NCBI GenBank assembly: GCA_026985375.1
Contig: JALSQP010000005.1
Location: forward strand, 1-5,505
Length of the DNA: 5,505 nt
Direction: 5' to 3'
Source of the DNA: Desulfurococcales archaeon
GTDB taxonomy: Archaea > Thermoproteota > Thermoprotei_A > Sulfolobales > Desulfurococcaceae
The position numbers were made by a program, and so were the translations under genes. The notes below the pieces were generated by a model. The model ran no database searches, had not been told where the DNA came from, and saw nothing but the letters and a program-made list of their open reading frames with translations. Below are positions 1-4,571 of this stretch, piece after piece (position 1 is the first letter of the stretch; each line of letters opens with the position of its first letter).

Positions 1-1065
1 AGGCGTAGGGAAGAATTCTGGAGCTCCAGCCCTGTCTATAGGGCTATATACGAGAAGATGAAGAATCAGGGATATCATTTCATCGCTACACTCGGTGTTG
101 TTAAGAGATGTCACTGGACACGTGAAGCCCTAGTGAACAAGAGGTTCTGCTACAAATGCCTCTGGTACGGGATCGAGAGCCACAGATGTATACAGATGAG
201 CCCGTTAGCAGCTTGGTGCTGGCTTAGATGCATGCATTGTTGGAGACTACAGCCTGAAGACATAGGAATGCATTGGGACGAGACAAGACCTCCAGTAATC
301 GATGAACCAGAAATTATCGTTGAAGAAAGCATTAAGGTGCAGAAACAGATCGTATCAGGATATAAGGGCAATCCACGTGTCGATCCAAAGATGTACGAGG
401 AAGCAATGAACCCGAAACACGTAGCGATAAGCCTGACAGGTGAGCCAACACTATATCCGCGTCTGGGAGAACTAATCAAAGAATACCATAGACGAGGCAT
501 GACGACCTTCCTCGTAACGCATGGTGTACGGCCAGATATTTTGGCTAGCCTTGAAGAGGAGCCCTCCCAGCTCTATATAAGCCTAGAAGCATGGAATAAA
601 GAGAAATTCATGGAGTTCAACAGACCCATAGTCCCGAGAGCATGGGAACTAGTAATGGAGACTCTGAAGCTTTTCTCAAGCTTCTCCTGCCCGACTGTTT
701 ACAGGTTAACAATTATTAAGGGATTCAATGACTCCGAAAAGGCTTTGAATGGCTTCGCAAAACTGATCGAGATCGGTAATCCGACATATGTAGAAGTAAA
801 AGCATACATGTATGTTGGCTCGAGCAGAACAAGACTGCAACCGTCCAATATGCCGAAGCACGAAGAAATAAGAAGTATAGGCAAGAGACTGGCCGAGCTA
901 ACAGGCTATATGATGCTCAGCGAAAGCGTGCCGAGCAGAATAGTGTTGCTAAGCAGGATTAAACATCCGAAGAGGCATGGCAAAGGCTGTCCGGACGGTG
1001 TCGAGCATCCGGAGAAGTATGCTCCTGTAATAACGCATGAATACGAGGAGATGGCTGGTCAATAA
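1..1065 (+). CDS. taw1: tRNA 4-demethylwyosine synthase Taw1 (archaeal TYW1), probably cut at the 5' end
   Basis: Radical SAM enzyme that condenses N1-methylguanosine-37 of tRNA-Phe with two carbons of pyruvate to give the tricyclic 4-demethylwyosine, the step after Trm5 in wyosine synthesis. Numbering from the ATG at 58: the radical-SAM CX3CX2C motif is C54, C58, C61 (WCWLRCMHCWR). The second cluster's cysteines are C18, C31 and C44, with the same 13-residue spacing I recall for C26/C39/C52 of the M. jannaschii enzyme. K33, after C31-Y32, matches a lysine implicated in pyruvate binding. A GEP motif (128-130) lies in SLTGEPTLYP. The usual TNG reads T-H-G (154-156). Start: the frame is open from base 1 with no ATG, GTG or TTG before 58, and the codons just upstream (VYRAIYEK) resemble the N terminus of homologues, so I think the true start lies left of the window. 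ATG 58 is the fallback (335 residues). The gene ends 101 bases before the next, which has its own promoter. Confidence 0.95.
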   Translation, partial: RRREEFWSSSPVYRAIYEKMKNQGYHFIATLGVVKRCHWTREALVNKRFCYKCLWYGIESHRCIQMSPLAAWCWLRCMHCWRLQPEDIGMHWDETRPPVIDEPEIIVEESIKVQKQIVSGYKGNPRVDPKMYEEAMNPKHVAISLTGEPTLYPRLGELIKEYHRRGMTTFLVTHGVRPDILASLEEEPSQLYISLEAWNKEKFMEFNRPIVPRAWELVMETLKLFSSFSCPTVYRLTIIKGFNDSEKALNGFAKLIEIGNPTYVEVKAYMYVGSSRTRLQPSNMPKHEEIRSIGKRLAELTGYMMLSESVPSRIVLLSRIKHPKRHGKGCPDGVEHPEKYAPVITHEYEEMAGQ

Positions 1066-1106
1066 GGTGAAATCGGGCATTAACTAAAAGGTGCAAATCT
1101 CTAGAT

Positions 1107-1115
1107 TTTTATATA
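1107..1115 (+). promoter_or_regulatory. TATA box of the tfx-like gene
   Basis: TTTTATATA is a near-perfect archaeal box A, preceded by a short purine-containing stretch that could serve as BRE. Transcription would be expected about 25 bases downstream, near 1135-1140, giving a leader of roughly 30 bases before the TTG start at 1167. It is the only good TATA element in the 101-base gap after taw1, so the downstream gene is probably transcribed on its own. Confidence 0.65.
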
Positions 1116-1120
1116 TAATC

Positions 1121-1130
1121 AATGATCATT
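1121..1130. promoter_or_regulatory. Perfect 10-base palindrome between TATA box and expected transcription start
   Basis: AATGATCATT is a perfect palindrome placed between the TATA box (1107-1115) and the expected start of transcription (about 1135-1140), where a bound repressor would block RNA polymerase. The downstream gene encodes a DNA-binding protein, so an autoregulatory operator is possible. The site is short and AT-rich, so chance is a real alternative. Confidence 0.25.
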
Positions 1131-1155
1131 TTTCATAACGAGTATAGAAAATTTT

Positions 1156-1160
1156 GGTGA
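1156..1160 (+). promoter_or_regulatory. Ribosome binding site fixing the TTG start of the tfx-like gene
   Basis: GGTGA matches the complement of the archaeal 16S rRNA 3' end and lies six bases before TTG 1167. The first ATG in frame (1188) has no such sequence at the right distance, so the TTG is preferred. Confidence 0.65.
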
Positions 1161-1166
1161 CAAAAT

Positions 1167-1670
1167 TTGGATATTAGCATACGTAAAATGATAGATTTGA
1201 TTACAAAAGGTGATAAAGCAGAGCTGAAACGATTCATCCAAATGTACTCGAGGAACAGGATCGAAAGGTCTTTTTACACCCTAGAGGAAATAGCGATATC
1301 GCTTCTCCACTACATTAGGGGATACACTCCCCAACGCATAGCAGAGATCCTAGGTATGAGCAGGAGCAATGTGTATGCAGTGCTAAAAAGATTTTCACAG
1401 AAATACGAGAAAGCGGTGAACACGATCAACCTGTATGAAGCTATAACAAACGTTATCTACATAACGGTAAAGAAAGGAGAACCTTTGGACGAGGTGGCAA
1501 GAAGGATATACTCAGTAGCAGATAAGAAAAAGATAAAGATCCCGTTCAGAGGCTTAGAGCTAATAAATATGCTCGAGCGCCGAGACATTGTTGATGAAAG
1601 GTTTAGATTTAAGGATAATTATCGGCTAATATTGTTACCAAACATCGATATAATAGTCGAGAAGATATAG
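1167..1670 (+). CDS. Tfx-family helix-turn-helix transcriptional regulator
   Basis: Probable cytoplasmic DNA-binding regulator of the archaeal Tfx family, whose founding member in Methanothermobacter binds near the formylmethanofuran dehydrogenase (fmd) genes. Residues about 45-80 form a sigma-region-4-like helix-turn-helix: LLHYIRGYTPQRIAEILGMS, then SNVYAVLKRF as recognition helix. The following KAVNTINLYE and the segment to about residue 137 (GEPLDEVARRIYSVADKKKIKIPFRGLEL, given here by its ends GEPLDEV and FRGLEL) fit the Tfx C-terminal domain. The first ~40 residues are a charged extension; at 167 residues it is somewhat longer than typical Tfx proteins (about 140, from memory). The TTG start is chosen for the GGTGA six bases upstream. 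It has its own TATA box and converges on the ParB-like gene, whose stop lies 46 bases away. The target genes and ligand cannot be told from the sequence; the family call is from motif resemblance. Confidence 0.8.
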   Translation: MDISIRKMIDLITKGDKAELKRFIQMYSRNRIERSFYTLEEIAISLLHYIRGYTPQRIAEILGMSRSNVYAVLKRFSQKYEKAVNTINLYEAITNVIYITVKKGEPLDEVARRIYSVADKKKIKIPFRGLELINMLERRDIVDERFRFKDNYRLILLPNIDIIVEKI

Positions 1671-1675
1671 CACAC

Positions 1676-1680
1676 TTTTT
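1676..1680 (+). terminator. Oligo-T termination signal after the tfx-like gene
   Basis: TTTTT begins five bases after the tfx-like stop codon, inside the 46-base gap between convergent genes. Archaeal RNA polymerase commonly terminates at such short T runs without a hairpin. No equally good T run is seen for the opposing minus-strand transcript in this gap (only four bases, at about 1684-1687). Confidence 0.4.
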
Positions 1681-1716
1681 GTTAAAACATTCATACGACT
1701 AGCAACAATAGATCAT

Positions 1717-2526
1717 TTACCTTTCTTCGGCTCTGCAGTATTTTTCATCAAATGATTCATAACCTATATACTCACATACCCTGATCAAGCCAATATAGGT
1801 ATGCAAAGTGAAGGTTATAGCTTTGATCTTATCAATGCCTTGAAGAAGTGCTTTACATGTTCTCTTGTGTCCATCTACAACGTATTTTGAGCCTAAATAA
1901 TCATACACAAGTATTGGTAATGATGAATGCATCTCATCATGTATTCCCAGTATTTCCGATGGAGGCTGTGTCGGCCTCAGAATTTTAATTAGCGGTTTCT
2001 CCCTCCATATCCTCGCGATTATGCCATGCATCTTCTCGAGGAAAACGATCGTGTTAACCATGTGTCTGAGGGGCAGGATCTCCTCTGGTGTACCGGAGGG
2101 AGGATTGATGACCTCAGTTATACATAAAGGGTTGCTTATTTTAGGCTTATATGCTGGAACATGGATAAGATGTGCTGGGAGCTTTTTTCTAAGCCATATG
2201 TGTACTCGAGCTCTATGATGGCCATCTAGAATATAATATTCTCCTCTGCTATTGTATATGACTATTACTGGTACATCGTATTTTTTGAAGAGAACCAAGT
2301 ACAAGACTAATCCGAGCTTGTCCGATTCTAGGACAGGTTGTGTTGCATATAGGTTAAATGGATCTAATTCTTTGATACCGGTATACTTTATACCGTTGTA
2401 TCTCATTCCAAGGAGATCTATGATTTCATGGAGTTTCTTGATAGAATCTTTATATGTTGATAAATGTAGATGTGAAGGTAGGTTGCGTATTATTTCCTCA
2501 TACGAGCCGGTACTCTTTTCCTGCAT
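1717..2526 (-). CDS. Protein with two ParB/sulfiredoxin-like motifs
   Basis: A 269-residue soluble protein of the ParB/sulfiredoxin-like fold. The first copy covers about residues 51-122: T62-Q-P, then PVIVIY (86-91) and the signature D101-G-H-H-R105, as in sulfiredoxin, ParB and the archaeal ADP-dependent serine kinase SerK. A second, more diverged copy covers about 181-240: T186-Q-P, PILVY (204-208) and D218-G-H-K-R222. The match of TQP, beta strand and DGH(H/K)R suggests an internal duplication. Between the copies lies a mostly helical stretch (about 145-178). No signal peptide or membrane segment is seen. ATG 2526 is chosen because it gives a 29-base overlap with the upstream gene, consistent with translational coupling; no clear ribosome binding site precedes it. 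The fold's family includes DNA-partition CTPases, nucleases and small-molecule kinases; which applies is unknown, and no ParA is present in the window. The domain call is firm for copy one, moderate for copy two. Confidence 0.8.
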   Translation of the reverse strand: MQEKSTGSYEEIIRNLPSHLHLSTYKDSIKKLHEIIDLLGMRYNGIKYTGIKELDPFNLYATQPVLESDKLGLVLYLVLFKKYDVPVIVIYNSRGEYYILDGHHRARVHIWLRKKLPAHLIHVPAYKPKISNPLCITEVINPPSGTPEEILPLRHMVNTIVFLEKMHGIIARIWREKPLIKILRPTQPPSEILGIHDEMHSSLPILVYDYLGSKYVVDGHKRTCKALLQGIDKIKAITFTLHTYIGLIRVCEYIGYESFDEKYCRAEER

Positions 2527-3286
2527 AGAGTATTACTCTCGCATCCCGCTTCATTTCCTCTAGTAATGTCTTCTCGAGAGGGGGTAGTTTCTCGGCTTCT
2601 CGGATAGATAATGGAAATTTCTTAATGAATTCTTCATAGTATTTCTTATCTACCGCAAGTCTACCCACGACTTCAATATGTCCTTGGTAGACTAGTGTGT
2701 TAAACATAGATCCTAGCACATTCATTGCCTCGTTGATATACATAATTGGTTTTGGTAAAACTTTCTCTTCTTTTTCGTTCTTCTTTTTCCTGGTTCTCTG
2801 GGTTTTTGCTTTCTTTAGTTCCTCTCTGATTTTATTGAGCTCTTTTCTAAGACCAGCTATTTGTTCCTCTATCCTCATGATCTCTTTTTCGATCTGTCGT
2901 ATCTTCTCTTCAAGATTCGTTAAGGGTTCTTCCGTAGTTTTTGGATATATTGTTTTGTACTCTTGTGCTTTAATATCGGCTTCTACTTCTTGTTCTTTGG
3001 GCAAAATAATCTCATATATAGCTTCTTTGCTTCGGGCCTCAATAGAGACTTCTTCAACGCTCTCTTCTCTGGGTTCACCAAACTTGTTAACAAACCATTC
3101 TCCCTTATCTGTCAGTATGTATCCTTTTCCTGCTTTCTCGATGTAGCCATTATTTCGTAGCCTGTAGACAACAGTTCTTGCGAGTGACATGGATATCCCT
3201 AGAGTTGTGGCAATATCTTTTATTGTAGCGCCGCTGTATTCTCTTAGGAACTCGAGTATTCTTAGCATTAGCGTTTTCTTGGGCAC
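2498..3286 (-). CDS. Winged-helix DNA-binding protein with central coiled coil
   Basis: Probable DNA-binding protein of unknown target. Numbering from GTG 3286 (262 residues): residues 6-68 are a winged helix, with LRILEFLREYSG, the helix-turn-helix ATIKDIATTLGISMSLARTV, then a wing ending YILTDKGEWF. An acidic linker follows. Residues about 121-169 are a strongly predicted coiled coil (LEEKIRQIEKEIMRIEEQI and onward) ending in a basic patch, TQRTRKKKNEK. Residues 178-262 form a compact C-terminal domain I do not recognise (PIMYINEAMNVLGSMFNTL to the end). The frame is open to TTG 3397, with ATG 3388 also possible, but those starts lie inside an 18-base palindrome, and the best minus-strand TATA element (3354-3359) lies downstream of them. 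I therefore prefer GTG 3286 (ATG 3268 also possible). The end overlaps the ParB-like gene by 29 bases, so the two are probably one operon and may work together. A coiled-coil dimer binding DNA is inferred, not shown. Confidence 0.75.
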   Translation of the reverse strand: MPKKTLMLRILEFLREYSGATIKDIATTLGISMSLARTVVYRLRNNGYIEKAGKGYILTDKGEWFVNKFGEPREESVEEVSIEARSKEAIYEIILPKEQEVEADIKAQEYKTIYPKTTEEPLTNLEEKIRQIEKEIMRIEEQIAGLRKELNKIREELKKAKTQRTRKKKNEKEEKVLPKPIMYINEAMNVLGSMFNTLVYQGHIEVVGRLAVDKKYYEEFIKKFPLSIREAEKLPPLEKTLLEEMKRDARVILYAGKEYRLV

Positions 3287-3353
3287 TTTCTCATCCCTGA
3301 TCAAATTATTATGTTTTTGAGCAGTAATAATCTGTCGTGTGGGAGCGGAATTG

Positions 3354-3359
3354 TTATAA
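3354..3359. promoter_or_regulatory. Symmetric TATA element shared by divergent promoters
   Basis: TTATAA is self-complementary and could serve either strand. Read minus, it is preceded by an A-rich BRE-like run (GCAAAAAATCC then TTATAA) and would start transcription near 3330, upstream of GTG 3286 and TTG 3304. Read plus, it would start transcription near 3383, inside the palindrome at 3379-3396, with a leader of about 35 bases before the PDO start at 3417. I see no better TATA element for either gene. Confidence 0.5.
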
Positions 3360-3378
3360 GGATTTTTTGCGATAACTG

Positions 3379-3396
3379 TGTTAGGCATGCCTAACA
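3379..3396. promoter_or_regulatory. DtxR/IdeR-like operator: perfect 18-base palindrome
   Basis: TGTTAGGCATGCCTAACA is perfectly self-complementary over all 18 bases. Its core, TTAGG-four bases-CCTAA, has the half-sites and spacing of the bacterial DtxR/IdeR operator. It sits 19 bases downstream of the TTATAA element, over the expected transcription start of the PDO gene and 20 bases before its start codon, a position from which a repressor would block transcription. The second gene of that operon encodes a DtxR-family protein, which makes this its likely target. The half-sites and symmetry are seen; the protein-site pairing is inferred. Confidence 0.75.
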
Positions 3397-3406
3397 AATG
3401 TTACAT

Positions 3407-3410
3407 GGTG
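3407..3410 (+). promoter_or_regulatory. Ribosome binding site of the PDO gene
   Basis: GGTG lies six bases before ATG 3417. It is short but matches the archaeal anti-Shine-Dalgarno sequence and supports this start. Confidence 0.5.
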
Positions 3411-3416
3411 TAGATT

Positions 3417-4139
3417 ATGTCGCAGGGATTATTCGATGAAGAAACGACAAGTGCACTAAGATCAATATTCAGACAGATGAAAAAAGAACTCATTGATGTA
3501 CTGGTAGTAGATGATCCAATGGCTCCATCCAGTGGGACCCCTAGTTGTGCCACATGTAAAGAAGCAAAGATCCTTGCAGAGGAACTTGAAAGGATCAGTG
3601 GGGGCAAGCTGAAGTTCCATGTAATTGGGAAGAAAAGTCCAGAAGCAAAACTACTGAAGCCTAGATATCTTCCTGCATTCATTTATGATACGCCGAAGAG
3701 AAATATAAGGTACTACGGATTGCCGAGCGGGCAAGAATTTGCACCATTCATATACATTCATCGATATGTTGATTGGGGTAATGTGAAGCTATCGGAGAAT
3801 GTGATCAAAATAGTTAAAGAAATAGATGTTTCTCTCCATATAAAGATATTTGTAACTCCTGAGTGTCCATATTGTCCACTTGTCGTCGATCAGTTCAATC
3901 AGCTCGGCCTAGTAAACGGCAAACTAATTGTTGAAACCATAGAAGCCATGGAAAACCCGCGTGAAGCAGATATCTATGGTGTATCATACGTACCCGATGT
4001 GGTAGTAACGGATCCTTCAGAATACGACACCTATGGTGCGCCGCCAGTAGAACGAATAAACGGATATCTACCAGCTGAGCAGACAGTATTATTCCTTAAA
4101 TCAGCCGCAGAGAAAATAGCCTCTAAGTTGAGGCGTTAA
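3417..4139 (+). CDS. pdo: Protein disulfide oxidoreductase PDO (two thioredoxin folds, glutaredoxin-like)
   Basis: Cytoplasmic thiol-disulfide oxidoreductase/isomerase of the archaeal PDO family, thought to form and shuffle disulfide bonds in intracellular proteins of hyperthermophiles and to work with a thioredoxin-reductase-like partner. At 240 residues it has the family's usual two-domain size. N-terminal thioredoxin fold: active site C44-A-T-C47, cis-proline P86 (YLPAF). C-terminal fold: active site C150-P-Y-C153 (FVTPECPYCP), cis-proline P193 (YVPDVVV). The C-terminal CPYC is the classical glutaredoxin/PDO motif; the N-terminal CATC is less typical and may give that site a different redox potential. 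These four are its only cysteines. It is the first gene of an operon with the DtxR-type regulator, overlapping it by one base (TAATG), and lies directly behind the DtxR-like palindrome, so it is likely controlled by metal. The gene divergent from it encodes a winged-helix protein. Confidence 0.93.
   Translation: MSQGLFDEETTSALRSIFRQMKKELIDVLVVDDPMAPSSGTPSCATCKEAKILAEELERISGGKLKFHVIGKKSPEAKLLKPRYLPAFIYDTPKRNIRYYGLPSGQEFAPFIYIHRYVDWGNVKLSENVIKIVKEIDVSLHIKIFVTPECPYCPLVVDQFNQLGLVNGKLIVETIEAMENPREADIYGVSYVPDVVVTDPSEYDTYGAPPVERINGYLPAEQTVLFLKSAAEKIASKLRR
4130..4133 (+). promoter_or_regulatory. Ribosome binding site of the DtxR-type gene inside the PDO end
   Basis: GAGG lies five bases before ATG 4139, within the last codons of the PDO gene. 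Together with the TAATG stop-start overlap it supports coupled translation of the two genes. Confidence 0.5.
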
Positions 4140-4567
4140 TGGAATTGTCATCTATACCAACATGTAGAAAATACAATCTCAGTAGGAGAGCGGAGGAGTA
4201 TCTTGAATTAATACATGTTATGCTGAAAAACGGGGAGAAGCCAAGGATCAGGGAGATCGCGCGCCGTCTAGGCGTTAAGCCTAGCAGTGTTGTAGAATAC
4301 CTCAGGAGACTGGAAAGCAAAGGATACATTATATATGAAAAAGGCGGAAACATATACCTAACAGAGAAAGGCCTCAAGTATGCGGAATCTATCTACGAGA
4401 GACACAAAATACTTACTAGATTCCTAGAACTTCTCGGAGTCCCACATGATATAGCTGAGGAGGATGCATGTTATATCGAGCACGGTATACATGATATAAC
4501 ACTTGAAAAAATAATTAGATTCATCAAGAAATGTGGTAATTTCCTTGATGAGATCAATGGGAAATGA
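4139..4567 (+). CDS. DtxR/MntR-family metal-dependent transcriptional regulator
   Basis: Metal-activated DNA-binding repressor, acting as a dimer. Residues 14-78 form the winged helix: YLELIHVML, then REIARRLGVKPSSVVEYLRRL as helix-turn-helix, then a wing ending YLTEKG (73-78, YLTEKG). Residues 79-140 form the dimerisation and metal-binding domain, with R88-H89 and the signature D109-A-C-Y-I-E-H115. By alignment to known members the likely metal ligands are E20, E23, H89, C111, E114 and H115. C111 in place of MntR's glutamate resembles the iron-responsive DtxR/IdeR class, while the 142-residue length without an SH3-like/FeoA domain resembles MntR, so iron or manganese are both possible. It is the second gene of the PDO operon (one-base overlap). 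The palindrome at 3379-3396 is a plausible operator for autoregulation. It converges on the unknown gene at 4572-5393 with a 4-base gap. The family is certain from the motifs; the metal and targets are inferred. Confidence 0.92.
   Translation: MELSSIPTCRKYNLSRRAEEYLELIHVMLKNGEKPRIREIARRLGVKPSSVVEYLRRLESKGYIIYEKGGNIYLTEKGLKYAESIYERHKILTRFLELLGVPHDIAEEDACYIEHGIHDITLEKIIRFIKKCGNFLDEINGK
4268..4284. repeat. Inverted repeat CTAGGC-N5-GCCTAG inside the DtxR-type gene
   Basis: Two perfect six-base arms (4268-4273 and 4279-4284) around GTTAA carry the same TAGGC/GCCTA half-sites as the palindrome at 3379-3396, but separated by five bases instead of two. They fall on the codons for LGVKPS in the helix-turn-helix, so coding constraint may explain them. 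Confidence 0.35.
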
Positions 4568-4571
4568 AACG

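Noticed and set aside
150..500. 116-codon minus-strand open frame inside taw1
   Set aside because: It lies antisense to the conserved cluster-binding region of Taw1, shows no recognisable domain and has no promoter of its own.
1066..1105. Two GGTG-type ribosome-binding-like motifs after the taw1 stop (1066-1070 and about 1090-1093)
   Set aside because: The only start they could serve gives a six-codon frame, and nothing of useful length follows before the tfx-like promoter.
1920..1926. ATGATGA resembling a C box of a C/D guide RNA
   Set aside because: No CTGA D' or D box follows at suitable distance, and the site lies within the ParB-like coding region.
2252..2563. 103-codon plus-strand open frame
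   Set aside because: Shadow of the ParB-like gene around its first DGHHR motif region; no promoter or domain evidence.
2697..3146. 149-codon plus-strand open frame
   Set aside because: Its Phe/Ser/Leu-rich translation (runs of F and S) is the antisense image of the Lys/Glu-rich coiled coil on the other strand, and not a true membrane protein.
3401..3682. 93-codon minus-strand open frame over the PDO start
   Set aside because: Antisense to the well-supported N-terminal thioredoxin fold of PDO, with a low-complexity serine-rich translation.
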